64,000 nt of DNA from Armatimonadota bacterium (GCA_023511795.1 JAIMAU010000009.1:35231-99230); one strand, 5' to 3'; counted from the first letter of the stretch, positions 8,806 through 18,535 are shown. The notes: generated by a model not told the origin, from the sequence alone. Numbers and translations: made by a program.

Positions 8806-11800
8806 ATGAAAGACTTGTGTCTTTCGCCATGGCGAGTAGTGCTATCAGCACTACTTGGGTGCCTCTGCATTGCCAGTGGTGCCCTAGCCGGACCGGTAGC
8901 CTATATTGATGGTGGTGGAGAAATTTTCGTAACCAACCATCCCAAAGCAGTGGACGCGGTCTCGGCACTTTCTCTACTATCCTCACCACCTCCGAATACG
9001 CCATTTACTCCAGCATTGACCTCGGCGGTGCCTCCTGGCACTAAGCTCCTTGATTTCAGGATTGAGGGGGATAAAGCGGTTGTCAATTTCTCCCGAGGAA
9101 TTTTGGTGCACGAACTTACGGAGGAAAGGCTTGCAGGCATCTTCGATCAGGTGAAAGCTACCCTTTGGAATTATGGCTTTCAGGGAGAAGTCGCCGTGAA
9201 TGTCGAGGGTACTCCGCTAGCAGAGTATGTTGCACCTACACCTGTTATAGAGCCTCGCAAGGAGGCTCGCGTATTAGGATTGGGAGGCCGCAGCATCACC
9301 CTATCGCCTGGGCACGGTTGGTTTTGGAATGGCAGTGGCTGGTATACTCAGCGGCCTGTATACTGCTCGCCACTAAACGAAGAAGATTTCCACAATCTTG
9401 AAATCTGCCAGTACATCCAGACCTATTTGGCACAGGATGGCATGACTGTCAAGATGGTGCGCTGTACAGACAAGAACTATGGCACTTGCTCGTACAGTGG
9501 CAAGCCTTGGTGGCAGATGGCAGCTTGCTACTGGCTTCAGCACGTTGGCTATCCATGTAGCGTATATGGAAGCTATAGTGGGTGTTCACTTGGAGACGGC
9601 GCTACTGAGATTAACGATGACATTCGCTCCAGGCCGCTTGCTTCGGATTACGACGGCACAGACATTTATATCTCGCTACATACAAATGGATACCAAGGCG
9701 ACTGCTATGGTCCTTCTTGTCCTACGGGCACAATCACCTATTACGACTGCAGCACAGAGCATGCAAACTGGTGCACGGTGAGCCAGAATCTCGCCAATGC
9801 GGTACACGACAATTTGATTGATACTATTAGGAACAAGATTCCAATCAGCGACTGGACGAACCGCGGCAAAGCGAACTCTAACGGTGCGTATGGTGAGATT
9901 CGGATTCCGGACAGGGCGGCGATTTTGATTGAGCTAGCTTTTCATGACACATGCGACAGGGATGCTGTTTATCTGAGGGACAATTTCTTCAGGTCTGCAT
10001 GTGCGTGGGGCATTTACAAGGGTGTTTGTGCGTATTTTGGTCAGACCCCAACTTGGGATTTCTACTCTGACCAGCTAGTTAGCCACACCATTCCAAGTAC
10101 AATGAGTCCAGGCGAAACAAGGTCGGTTAGCATTACCTTCCGGAATAGGGGTGTTTTGTGGACTGAGGCGAAAGCCATCAGGCTGGGTGCAGTAGGCGAT
10201 TCCGACCCATTCACGACTCAGACTCGGCACACTATATCTGGCGAGGTTGGGCCTAATCAGACATACACATGGACATTCAACCTGACTGCTCCAACAACGC
10301 CAGGCACCTACACCACCGACTGGCGCATGGTCCGCGATGGCGTTACCTGGTTCGGTGCCACATGCTCGCAGACCATTAATGTTGTTGCTAGTGATAGCCA
10401 AGCGCCTTCAGTGCCTACAAACCTGTCAGCAACGGTAAAATCGCCAAGCCGGATAGATTTAGCGTGGAATGCTTCGACAGATAACATAGGTGTTACGGGT
10501 TACAAGATTTATCGCAATGGCGGGCAAATCGGAACCTCGGCTTCGACGAGCTATGTAGATTCATCCTGTTCAGCGAACACAAGCTACACATACACGGTAG
10601 CGGCTTATGATGCAGCTGGGAACACGTCTGGACAGAGTAGTCCGGCCTTTGCTACCACTCCGCCAAGCGAGATAGTTATTGATAACCCATCATGCGAGCT
10701 TTCGGGCGTGTGGAGTACGGGAACTTCAGCTACTGACAAGTATGGTGCAGATTATTATTTTGCAAGTAGCGCTGTGAGTGAGGGCAAGACTGCGACCTGG
10801 CGGCCAAACTTTGCTTTTGGTGGAAGCTATGATGTTTACGCCTGGTGGCCCGCTGGAACGAACCGAGCGCCGAATGCGCCATACACAGTTGCTTGGAGTG
10901 GCGGCTCGCAGGTTGTTCAAGTGAACCAGCAGAGCAGCGGTGGACAATGGAACTCCTTAGTCTCCAGCAAGACATTTGCCATGGGTACTGGTGGCTACGT
11001 AAGGCTAAGCAATGGCACTGGCCAGACGGGTTATGTTGTCATGGCGGATGCTGTCCGCTGGGTAACGCTTTCGGTCGACACTGTTGCGCCAAGCGTCCCA
11101 ACAAACGTTGCGGCGAATCCGGTGTCTTGCACACAGATAAACTTAACGTGGAATGCTTCGACGGATAACGTCGCCATTGGTGGTTATAAGATTTACCGGA
11201 ATGGCGTGCAGGTTGGGACAAGTGCCGCAACTAGTTATTCCGACACCGATTGTTCACCGGGCACGACTTATACCTACCGTGTAAGTGCGTACGACACAGC
11301 GGGCAATGAGTCAGCACAAAGTAGCCAAGTTGCTGCAACCACACCTGGTGATACGACTGCGCCTAGCGTGCCAACCAACCTGAGTGCCAATGCAGTTTCC
11401 GGTACACAGGTAGATTTGACTTGGACTGCATCAACAGACAACATTGGTGTAGCGGGGTATAAAATCTATAGAAATGGCGGCCAAATTGGCACTAGTTCGA
11501 GCACTTCATATTCGGACACTACCTGCAGTCCTGGCCAGAGTTATACCTACGAGGTGTCGGCATATGATGCTGCTAGCAATGAATCTGCTAAAAGCACACC
11601 CGCTTCAGTAACTACTCCTGGCGTTGACACGATTGCGCCGAGTGTACCGACGAACTTGAGTGCGACGGCTGTTTCAGGGACGCAGGTAGACTTAAGCTGG
11701 ACGGCGTCTACGGACAATGTAGGTGTAGTTGGCTACAAGGTATACAGGAATGGGGTACAGGTAGGCACTAGTACAGGCACGAGTTACTCTGACACAGGGT

Positions 11801-13545
11801 GTGTGCCGGCTACCAGTTACACCTACGAGGTATCTGCGTATGATGCGGCTTCGAACGAGTCAGCGAAGAGCGCGCCTGCGACTGTAGTCACGCCTGACAC
11901 AATTGCGCCGAGTGTGCCGACGAATCTCCAGGCGAGCGCTGTTTCTCAGACGCAAATCAACCTAAGCTGGACGGCGTCTACGGACAATGTCGGCATAATA
12001 GGTTACAAGATTTATCGCAATGGTGCGCAGATTGCTACTTCAACTACAACTAGCTACTCTGATACGACTTGCGAGTCTTACACAACCTATACTTACAGGG
12101 TAAGTGCATATGATGGTTCGAACAATGAGTCAGGTCTAAGCAACCAGGCAACGGCAACCACATTGCCTTACACGGACATAATCCTAGACAACAACGTGGC
12201 TGTATATGTTGGCACTTGGTTTACAGGTACTTCAGCCACTGATAAGTATGGGTCAGACTATCGGTATGGCACGACGGACACAGTAGAGAGCCGAACAGCC
12301 ACGTGGACGCCGGACATTGACATCTCCGGTTACTATACGGTTTATGCCTGGTGGCCGCAGGGCAGCAACAGGTCTTCGGCTGCTCCTTACACTATCTACT
12401 GGGACGGCGGATCGCAAACAGTTGCAGTTAACCAAAAGACTAACGGCGGCATGTGGAACACCCTTGTTACGAACAAGAGGTTCCTGGCAGGAACAGGGCA
12501 GTCCGTCAAATTAAGCAACAACACTGGCGAGGCGTCGCTGAACGTCATGGCAGACGCAGTGCGATTTTTGCTAGTTTCAGACGACCTGACGCCGCCGAGC
12601 GTGCCGAGCAATGTGTCAGCCGTTGGGGTCTCTGCTTCGCAGGTCAACGTGAGTTGGACGGCTTCAACAGATAACGTTGGAGTTAGCGGATACAAGGTGT
12701 ACCGCAATGGGGTTCAGGTGGCGACAACTGCTAGCACTTCCTACTCTGATACAGGGCTTAGTGAGCTAACTACCTACACATATGAAGTGTCGGCTTATGA
12801 TGCTATGGGGAACGAGTCGGCAAAGAGCGCCCAAGCCACTGGTACTACCCTCGACGGTACTCCGCCAAGTGTTCCGAGCGGTGTAACTGCGACAGCTGTT
12901 GGTCCTCAGCGAATTAATCTTACTTGGACGGCTTCGACAGACAACGTGGGAGTAGCAGGCTACAAGGTCTACAGGAATGGCAGCTACATAGGCTATACAG
13001 CGAGCACCAGTTATTCTGACGGAGGACTTTCACCGAGCACATCATATACCTACACTATATCGGCATATGACGCTGCTAGCAATGAGTCTTCTCAGAGTAG
13101 TGGGGCATCGGCAACGACGCCTGGGTATGCTAATGTCATTGTAGACAACCCTGCATGCGTGTTCACAGGAGTCTGGACGACAGCTACCGCATCCACCGAT
13201 AAGTATGGTTCAGACTATGCCTATGCGAGCACTGCGGTGAGCGAGGGCAAGACGGCAAAGTGGATTCCAAGCATTCCATACAGCGGCAACTACGATACTT
13301 ATATTTGGTATCCGCAGGGCAGTAATAGAGCTACCAACGCGCCATTTACCCTTTATTGGGATGGCGGTTCGCAGACTGTCGCCTGGAATCAGCAGACAAA
13401 CGGTGGTGCGTGGAGACTGCTGCTCGGGAATAAGCACTTCGTTGCGGGAACGAGCTGCTACTTGAAGCTCGGCAATGGCACTGGTGCAACTGGTTCTATC
13501 GTTGTCGCTGATGGCGCGAGGTTCCAACAAATAAGCGGTGACTAA
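8806..13545 (+). CDS. Very large secreted N-acetylmuramoyl-L-alanine amidase with GerMN, NBR1-like, FN3 and golvesin-like modules
   Basis: The ATG at 8806 is chosen because GGGAGGG ends six bases upstream and a signal peptide (ending SGALA) follows at once, giving 1579 residues. Order: GerMN-like domain (about 55-135); zinc Amidase_3 domain (about 160-420) with ligand and catalytic residues visible as H170 in SPGHG, E193, H292 in SLHTN and E376 in IELAFHD; an NBR1/FW-like Ig domain (about 430-525, ending in a GTYTTDWRMV strand). Then FN3-1, golvesin-1, FN3-2 to FN3-5, golvesin-2, FN3-6, FN3-7, golvesin-3 to the end. The enzyme should cut the amide bond between MurNAc and the stem peptide. The long tail looks like an adhesive or spacer array. 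It is much longer than usual amidases. Whether it remodels its own wall or attacks others is not decided by the sequence. Confidence 0.88.
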   Translation: MKDLCLSPWRVVLSALLGCLCIASGALAGPVAYIDGGGEIFVTNHPKAVDAVSALSLLSSPPPNTPFTPALTSAVPPGTKLLDFRIEGDKAVVNFSRGILVHELTEERLAGIFDQVKATLWNYGFQGEVAVNVEGTPLAEYVAPTPVIEPRKEARVLGLGGRSITLSPGHGWFWNGSGWYTQRPVYCSPLNEEDFHNLEICQYIQTYLAQDGMTVKMVRCTDKNYGTCSYSGKPWWQMAACYWLQHVGYPCSVYGSYSGCSLGDGATEINDDIRSRPLASDYDGTDIYISLHTNGYQGDCYGPSCPTGTITYYDCSTEHANWCTVSQNLANAVHDNLIDTIRNKIPISDWTNRGKANSNGAYGEIRIPDRAAILIELAFHDTCDRDAVYLRDNFFRSACAWGIYKGVCAYFGQTPTWDFYSDQLVSHTIPSTMSPGETRSVSITFRNRGVLWTEAKAIRLGAVGDSDPFTTQTRHTISGEVGPNQTYTWTFNLTAPTTPGTYTTDWRMVRDGVTWFGATCSQTINVVASDSQAPSVPTNLSATVKSPSRIDLAWNASTDNIGVTGYKIYRNGGQIGTSASTSYVDSSCSANTSYTYTVAAYDAAGNTSGQSSPAFATTPPSEIVIDNPSCELSGVWSTGTSATDKYGADYYFASSAVSEGKTATWRPNFAFGGSYDVYAWWPAGTNRAPNAPYTVAWSGGSQVVQVNQQSSGGQWNSLVSSKTFAMGTGGYVRLSNGTGQTGYVVMADAVRWVTLSVDTVAPSVPTNVAANPVSCTQINLTWNASTDNVAIGGYKIYRNGVQVGTSAATSYSDTDCSPGTTYTYRVSAYDTAGNESAQSSQVAATTPGDTTAPSVPTNLSANAVSGTQVDLTWTASTDNIGVAGYKIYRNGGQIGTSSSTSYSDTTCSPGQSYTYEVSAYDAASNESAKSTPASVTTPGVDTIAPSVPTNLSATAVSGTQVDLSWTASTDNVGVVGYKVYRNGVQVGTSTGTSYSDTGCVPATSYTYEVSAYDAASNESAKSAPATVVTPDTIAPSVPTNLQASAVSQTQINLSWTASTDNVGIIGYKIYRNGAQIATSTTTSYSDTTCESYTTYTYRVSAYDGSNNESGLSNQATATTLPYTDIILDNNVAVYVGTWFTGTSATDKYGSDYRYGTTDTVESRTATWTPDIDISGYYTVYAWWPQGSNRSSAAPYTIYWDGGSQTVAVNQKTNGGMWNTLVTNKRFLAGTGQSVKLSNNTGEASLNVMADAVRFLLVSDDLTPPSVPSNVSAVGVSASQVNVSWTASTDNVGVSGYKVYRNGVQVATTASTSYSDTGLSELTTYTYEVSAYDAMGNESAKSAQATGTTLDGTPPSVPSGVTATAVGPQRINLTWTASTDNVGVAGYKVYRNGSYIGYTASTSYSDGGLSPSTSYTYTISAYDAASNESSQSSGASATTPGYANVIVDNPACVFTGVWTTATASTDKYGSDYAYASTAVSEGKTAKWIPSIPYSGNYDTYIWYPQGSNRATNAPFTLYWDGGSQTVAWNQQTNGGAWRLLLGNKHFVAGTSCYLKLGNGTGATGSIVVADGARFQQISGD
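10396..13540 (+). repeat. Tandem FN3 (x7) and golvesin-like (x3) coding repeats
   Basis: FN3 units of about 90 codons start near 10396, 11079, 11347, 11623, 11896, 12583 and 12853, each opening with a variant of APSVPTN and ending near an SAYD...ATTP stretch. Golvesin-like units lie at about 10672-11075, 12175-12575 and 13132-13540, each starting near a VxxDN motif and containing TATSTDKYGSDY-like and AWWPQGSNR-like segments. Two neighbouring FN3 units share 28 identical bases (11693-11720 and 11963-11990), exactly 270 bases apart, which points to recent duplication or gene conversion. Confidence 0.85.
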
Positions 13546-13596
13546 TTGCTAGACTGACCGCTAGGTACGGTATGCTAGTGCCGGTCTCCTGACTCA

Positions 13597-13635
13597 AAGG
13601 GGCGGAGGCTATTGTTCTCTGCCCCTTGTTTATTA
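13597..13635 (+). terminator. Intrinsic terminator of the large amidase gene
   Basis: An 11-base stem AAGGGGCGGAG/CTCTGCCCCTT (13597-13607 with 13617-13627, one G-U) is followed by GTTTATTA. Confidence 0.8.
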
Positions 13636-13671
13636 ATAGGTGAAAAACTGCATAGGGTTTGCTAATAAGAG

Positions 13672-13702
13672 TTGACAATCGGGTAGCATTGGATGGTATT
13701 AT
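13672..13702 (+). promoter_or_regulatory. Possible promoter of the aldolase gene
   Basis: TTGACA at 13672-13677 and TATTAT at 13697-13702, preceded by TG-G. The spacing is 19 bases, longer than ideal. The location just after a terminator and before the gene supports it. Confidence 0.45.
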
Positions 13703-13766
13703 TACCTCACCATTTCTCAACAGAACCGGCATTCTGCCGCGATTAGATTTGGAGGAAATAATTAAA

Positions 13767-14768
13767 ATGATAGTGCACGTAAAAGACCAGTTAGCAAAAG
13801 GCACGTTTCTCACTTATCGGCCTGAAATTAAGGTAATCGATTGCACCATACGCGACGGCGGCTTAATCAATGACCATCAGTTTGATGATAACTTCGTTAA
13901 GGCAGTTTACAACACATGTGTCGAAGCCGGCATTGACGTCATGGAGATTGGCTATAAGGCAGACAAGAAAATATTTGCCCCGTCGCAATTTGGTAAATGG
14001 AAATACTGTGATGAAGACGACGTCCGCCGAATTGTGGGCGACAATCCTACCAATCTTCTATTAGCCGTAATGGCAGATGCTGAACGGACAGATTACCATA
14101 ATGACATCCCGCCTAAGGATAAGAGCGTAATAGACATCATTCGCGTTGCCACATATATCCACCAACTTCCCACAGCGCTTGATATGGTAAAAGATGCAGT
14201 TGATAAAGGCTATCTTGCAACCTTGAACCTAATGGCGGTCTCCACGGTCCAAGAGCGAGAGCTCGAAGAGGCTCTTACCTTGATGGCAGACTCGGGTGCG
14301 TGTGCTATCTATATTGTCGATAGCTTTGGGGCATACTATTCGGAGCAAATTCGCGACCTAACAATCCAGTATCTAAGGGCTGTCGAAGGCAAGGGTGTCG
14401 AAGTTGGCATCCACGCACACAATAACCAAATGCTTGCTTATGCGAACACAATCGAGGCGCTAATTGTTGGTGCAAACTATCTGGACGCTACTATTAATGG
14501 AATGGGCCGCGGAGCAGGTAACTGTCCTCTTGAATTACTAATTGGATTCCTCAAAAACCCAAAATTCCAACTTAGGCCAGTCCTGAAATGCATTCAGGAA
14601 GTCTTTCTTCCGCTTGAAAAGGAAGGCAAGATGGAATGGGGCTATCGGATACCCTACATGATTACCGGGCAGTTGAATATTCACCCGCGTGCGGCAATAA
14701 AAATGCGTGCTGGTAACGACCCCGACGATTATGTATCATTCTATGACCAAATGATAGAGGAGCAGTAA
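13767..14768 (+). CDS. DmpG/HMGL-type aldolase (4-hydroxy-2-oxovalerate aldolase-like)
   Basis: The start at ATG 13767 is set by GGAGGAA at 13751-13757; upstream in-frame codons from 13659 lack a ribosome-binding site and run through the promoter. The 333-residue protein has the TIM-barrel features of the HMG-CoA lyase/isopropylmalate synthase superfamily: VIDCTIRDGG (metal-binding Asp and Arg-Asp) near residue 25, VDSFGA, and GIHAHNN with the two metal-binding histidines, followed by INGMGRGAGN. Members add or remove acyl or pyruvate units. The DmpG partner dehydrogenase is absent here, so the catechol meta-cleavage role is unlikely, and the substrate is open. A strong terminator follows at 14912. 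Confidence 0.8.
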   Translation: MIVHVKDQLAKGTFLTYRPEIKVIDCTIRDGGLINDHQFDDNFVKAVYNTCVEAGIDVMEIGYKADKKIFAPSQFGKWKYCDEDDVRRIVGDNPTNLLLAVMADAERTDYHNDIPPKDKSVIDIIRVATYIHQLPTALDMVKDAVDKGYLATLNLMAVSTVQERELEEALTLMADSGACAIYIVDSFGAYYSEQIRDLTIQYLRAVEGKGVEVGIHAHNNQMLAYANTIEALIVGANYLDATINGMGRGAGNCPLELLIGFLKNPKFQLRPVLKCIQEVFLPLEKEGKMEWGYRIPYMITGQLNIHPRAAIKMRAGNDPDDYVSFYDQMIEEQ

Positions 14769-15108
14769 GTTAAGACAGAAGATGGATCATTAGCACGGTC
14801 TCTGGGGACGATGTAGATGGCTGATTTTTACTTGCGCTGACCCTGTGGCCAAAATAGGGCTGGTTTGAATTAGCTGTGCTATAGTCTTTCTGTAAGGTTT
14901 TTAAGATTTTTCCGTGGGAGGCTTGCAATCCCACGGATTTTTTTGCAATTTTCGATTTATACTAATTTTTGCAATGTTGGGTTCCTCTTTATCTGCTTTC
15001 TAGATTCGTTTCTTGCTTACAAATATGTGTAAATATCCAGTCACAAGGGTATAAAAGTTATAATCGATTGTCACATAAGACAAAGCTTGCTGGAAAGAGC
15101 ACAAAGCG
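14769..15108. other. 340-base interval between the aldolase and the U32-like gene
   Basis: It holds the aldolase terminator (14912-14945) and then about 160 bases of A+T-rich sequence with several TATA-like hexamers near 15049-15066, but no clear -35 partner. Nothing else with coding character was seen. Confidence 0.5.
14912..14945 (+). terminator. Intrinsic terminator
   Basis: A perfect 8-base stem CCGTGGGA/TCCCACGG (14912-14919 with 14929-14936) is followed by A and eight T residues. Confidence 0.88.
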
Positions 15109-16272
15109 ATGAGGTTGTTCAGCGTACCTGCAGATTTCCAAGAGACCACAATTGATAAATATCACGAGTTAAATTCACGCTGTGAAAACGCAAAAGTAGA
15201 AGAAACCTATGGCCAAATCACTGGTGGACTCCTAACAAGCTCGGGCCGTGGTTCATGTAGACTTCCAAGCGTAAACCTCACAAGCTTAGCGCATTATATT
15301 TCCTACTCAGCAGACCGCGGGATTGAATTCAACTATATCTTTAATGCTTCTTGCCTTGGAAATATTGAATTCACAAAATCGGGTTTCGAAAGTGTTAATC
15401 ATTTTCTAGGGAGTCTATGGGATGCCGGGGTCCGTCGGCTTACCGTTACCCTTCCACAGCTAATATTGCTAGTCCAAGACTCTGGATACCCGTTTGAAAT
15501 CAAACTCTCCACCATCTGCCAGGTAAATTCGCCAGACAAGGCTGCTTTTTGGAAAAGACAGGGGATAGACAGGATAGTGATTGACGAGGACATTACCCGC
15601 GACTTTCGGCGAATCCGTCAAATCAGCCAAATTGTAGGCGATGGCGTGGAAATAATAGCGAACAGTGCTTGCTTAAGGAATTGTCCCTACAAAATGTTCC
15701 ATTATAACCATGAGTCACATTTTCCAATAGTAAATCAGGATGAACAGAAATTTTACGAGCGAAAGTGTTTTTTAAACAAAGCCGATGACTGGACAAATCC
15801 AATTAGATTAAATTGGATTAGGCCGGAGGACCTTGGCTATTACGAGAGTGTTGGTGTTAGGCGTTTCAAAATTCAAGGACGCCAGGCTGTTTTAGAAGGC
15901 GACCCTCTTAGGACGGTTGAGGCATATATGAGAGGTAGCTATTCCGGTGATCTCTTTGGGCTCATCAACATGTTTATGCCTTATATCGCGAAGAATACTT
16001 ATCAACCATATGTTGATAATAGCAAGCTCGAAGGATTTATAGCTCCGTTTTTCAATGACCCGAACCACTGCACTGGTGATTGCGATAAGTGCGGTTATTG
16101 TGAGGCATTCGCAGAACTCAGCATTGATAGAGCGAGCGCTGAAGAAATGCGCATGCGTGTTCTTAAGAATATGGGCAACTATCAATTTTTTGGTGCTTGT
16201 TACAATAAGGCTCCTTCTCAGACGTTTGCAAGTCGGGTCATGCAAAAAGCTCGCAAAGTGATCGGGGTGTAG
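15109..16272 (+). CDS. Peptidase U32-like / UbiU-UbiV-like iron-sulfur protein
   Basis: A 387-residue protein resembling the U32 family in its middle. The stretch LPQLILLV...STICQVNSPDKAAFWKR, then a GIDRIVIDEDITRDF-type strand, then NSACLRNCPYKMFHY, matches the barrel and first cysteine cluster. A further cysteine cluster, CTGDCDKCGYC, lies near residue 330. In UbiU/UbiV and the tRNA-hydroxylating TrhP, such cysteines hold a 4Fe-4S cluster and the enzymes hydroxylate substrates without O2. By analogy this is likely a modifying enzyme rather than a protease, which is inference. The start has only a weak GGAAAG upstream. It is separated by a terminator from the aldolase gene. Confidence 0.65.
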   Translation: MRLFSVPADFQETTIDKYHELNSRCENAKVEETYGQITGGLLTSSGRGSCRLPSVNLTSLAHYISYSADRGIEFNYIFNASCLGNIEFTKSGFESVNHFLGSLWDAGVRRLTVTLPQLILLVQDSGYPFEIKLSTICQVNSPDKAAFWKRQGIDRIVIDEDITRDFRRIRQISQIVGDGVEIIANSACLRNCPYKMFHYNHESHFPIVNQDEQKFYERKCFLNKADDWTNPIRLNWIRPEDLGYYESVGVRRFKIQGRQAVLEGDPLRTVEAYMRGSYSGDLFGLINMFMPYIAKNTYQPYVDNSKLEGFIAPFFNDPNHCTGDCDKCGYCEAFAELSIDRASAEEMRMRVLKNMGNYQFFGACYNKAPSQTFASRVMQKARKVIGV

Positions 16273-16560
16273 AACCTGCTAATGTACCATTGCCTCATAT
16301 CACAAGCAGGATTTGGCAACCCCGTTTGTTTTTTTATCGCTTCTACCCTTACCTCGCCCGACAAGATTGTCTTCATTAGCTTATTTTCTGCGTTTGAAGT
16401 GGGATAAGCAATAAATAATTTACAATGGTAGTGCAAATTTCCTTACAAGTTTAGCGAGAGTTAGAGGCAATCGTTTCTTTCTGCAGAAATATTGCGCTAT
16501 AAAAGGAGTGGCATTATTGACTGATTAATAATTTTAAAAATGCAGATTGGGGGAAGTATA

Positions 16561-17265
16561 ATGCCTGAAAACAATATCGCGCCAGAAGAAGTACTTAATG
16601 TAAATCGGAAGTGGCTGCCGCCCGAGCCACATCTTTCTAAAGTCATCGAGGCTGTGCAGAAGGGCTCCGCGCATATTGAGAACCGCGGCCATGGTGAAGC
16701 TCCTTTGCTTGTCTTCGAGGACGGTGGTGTAATTGAGCTCCCCAAAGCTCGCTATGAGAACACATACCGAGGGATGCAGCTAGTATCCGCGCCGGAGGCC
16801 ACGCAGATGGGGCAGACAACAAAGCACCGTGATGTGTGCGGCTGTGTAGATGAGATGAAGGGAATTTTGCGTGATAATCCTGACTCCCTAATCGGTGACC
16901 CACATAAATTTGACCAATTGTTGGATGATGCGCTCTATATGATCTCGCGAATGAGCAAGCGCGAAGATGAATATCGGAAATTCATTACCGATGTTGTATC
17001 CGCATGCATGAATATTCCTCATGCTCCTGACCCGAAGATGGCTTCAAGTGCCGCGGAGGAAATTAAAAACATCCTATACAACCACCCAGAAGATGGTCGG
17101 AAATATGCAGATCTTCTTAATCAACTTGCGGAGGATGTGCGATGGGTTGCCTCGAATCAGGAGCGCGTTCTCCGGGAGTACAAACATATTGCCCTCAAGA
17201 TTTTTGCTCTTTACAAGTCGGTAAAAGGAGCAAGAAATTGGGATAAAGAAGAAGCCGAGTGCTGA
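16561..17265 (+). CDS. Conserved-looking unknown helical protein
   Basis: I set the start at ATG 16561 because GGGGGAA ends about five bases upstream; the earlier ATG at 16540 lies before that site. The product is 234 residues with no signal peptide or membrane segment. The N-terminal 80 residues contain a small beta patch (PLLVFEDGGVIELPKARY). The rest is helical and appears to contain two related helical hairpins: ILRDNPDSL...FDQLLDDALYMI (about residues 100-125) and ILYNHPEDG..YADLLNQLAEDVRWV (about 175-200). I recognise no family. It is followed 46 bases later by the rhomboid gene, so the two may be co-transcribed. Confidence 0.6.
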   Translation: MPENNIAPEEVLNVNRKWLPPEPHLSKVIEAVQKGSAHIENRGHGEAPLLVFEDGGVIELPKARYENTYRGMQLVSAPEATQMGQTTKHRDVCGCVDEMKGILRDNPDSLIGDPHKFDQLLDDALYMISRMSKREDEYRKFITDVVSACMNIPHAPDPKMASSAAEEIKNILYNHPEDGRKYADLLNQLAEDVRWVASNQERVLREYKHIALKIFALYKSVKGARNWDKEEAEC

Positions 17266-17311
17266 AAACTGATTTCAGATCTTTGGTTTGTTCGATTAGA
17301 GGGAACGCAGC

Positions 17312-18514
17312 GTGCTCATACCATATCGAGTAAAGAACCCTGTCAGACGATTCCCGTTCATCACCCTTGGAATTATTGGGGCGAACGTCATTGTCTATGC
17401 ATCTACGACAAAGGACTTTCAAGAAATACGCTCCGATGTCCTTGAGACCTATGGATTTGCACTTTTTACTTCACCATTAATCAATACAATTGCATCGGCG
17501 TTTCTTCATGCAAATATATTACACCTTGTTGGCAATATGTTCTTTCTTTGGCTCTTTGGGCCGTCTGTTGAAGAAAGACTTGGCATCAAGCGTTACCTAC
17601 TATTATATTTTACAACAGGCTTTGCAGGCGAAATACTCCAAGGCATCATGGAATTGTTCTTTTATGGTACTGTGAGACCAACTATTGGAGCATCAGGGTG
17701 TATTCTAGGCGTGGCTGGCGCCTATTTGTATCTTTTTCCTTGGAGCAAAGTTTGCGTTTTTAACTGTTTTCCCTCTCGCTGGTGTGGCGAATGGGAAAAG
17801 GATTCCTGGCATGGCGTATGGGAAGTGGACGCAATTTGGGTCATAGGATTGTATATTCTTATTGATTTTGCTGGAGGGTTGTTTTACGGTGTGGCGGGAA
17901 TAGGCGGCTCTGTTGCGAACTTTGCGCATGTTGGCGGTGGAATGGCAGGCATATTTTTATGCTGGCTTTTTCGCGCAAAGAGAGACACGGAAGAATTGTC
18001 CGAAGCTAAGGCTGTCGAAGCCGATACGCGTGACCTTGAAAACATGCCGCTATATGCCCTTGAGATTATGCTCCAAGAAGAAGTTGGAGATCCAGAGCTG
18101 ATTCGTGCTGCTATCAAACCAGCTATCAAACAAGGCCGCAGGGACATAATAGATTCTGCAATGGCGCAAGCCGGTCATTCGCTGATAGATGAAGACCCGC
18201 TAATTGTGGCATACTACCTGTTAGAGTTTGGAGGAAATGCAAACATATATAAGCCAGCGCATCTTCTTCACCTAGCAGGCTTGCTTAAAGACCTTGGAAA
18301 TCCAGACTGGGCTATTAAAATTTATAGGTTGGTTGCCAACACCTGGGCAAACGAACCTGAGGCTGAGACGGCTCTTTACAGATGCGTCCTATGTTTGGGG
18401 AACACTTACAAAGATGCAGATGGGGCGAAAGAAGCGATTAGAGAGTTGGTTTCTCGCTTCCCACAGGGCGAAATGATTCCATTTGCCAAAGCCTTGTGGA
18501 AGCAGTTGAAATAG
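17312..18514 (+). CDS. Rhomboid-family intramembrane serine protease with TPR-like tail
   Basis: 400 residues, GTG start with AGAGGGA upstream. The N-terminal 230 residues form a rhomboid core: a His and Asn in TM2 (HLVGNMFFLW), the catalytic serine S128 in GASG, and the catalytic histidine H206 in NFAHVGGGMAG. These cut transmembrane segments within the lipid bilayer. An unusual cysteine/tryptophan-rich loop (about residues 145-170) lies between TM4 and TM5. The C-terminal 165 residues are cytoplasmic-looking helices of TPR type (ALYRCVLCLGNTYKDADGAKEAIREL near the end), which probably bind partners. Substrates are unknown. Confidence 0.85.
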   Translation: MLIPYRVKNPVRRFPFITLGIIGANVIVYASTTKDFQEIRSDVLETYGFALFTSPLINTIASAFLHANILHLVGNMFFLWLFGPSVEERLGIKRYLLLYFTTGFAGEILQGIMELFFYGTVRPTIGASGCILGVAGAYLYLFPWSKVCVFNCFPSRWCGEWEKDSWHGVWEVDAIWVIGLYILIDFAGGLFYGVAGIGGSVANFAHVGGGMAGIFLCWLFRAKRDTEELSEAKAVEADTRDLENMPLYALEIMLQEEVGDPELIRAAIKPAIKQGRRDIIDSAMAQAGHSLIDEDPLIVAYYLLEFGGNANIYKPAHLLHLAGLLKDLGNPDWAIKIYRLVANTWANEPEAETALYRCVLCLGNTYKDADGAKEAIRELVSRFPQGEMIPFAKALWKQLK

Positions 18515-18535
18515 TTTTTTCACTAGGGGGAATAT

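Noticed and set aside
10075..13530. Several antisense and out-of-frame open frames across the FN3 repeats
   Set aside because: They are shadows of the repetitive coding sequence and lack start sites and recognisable domains.
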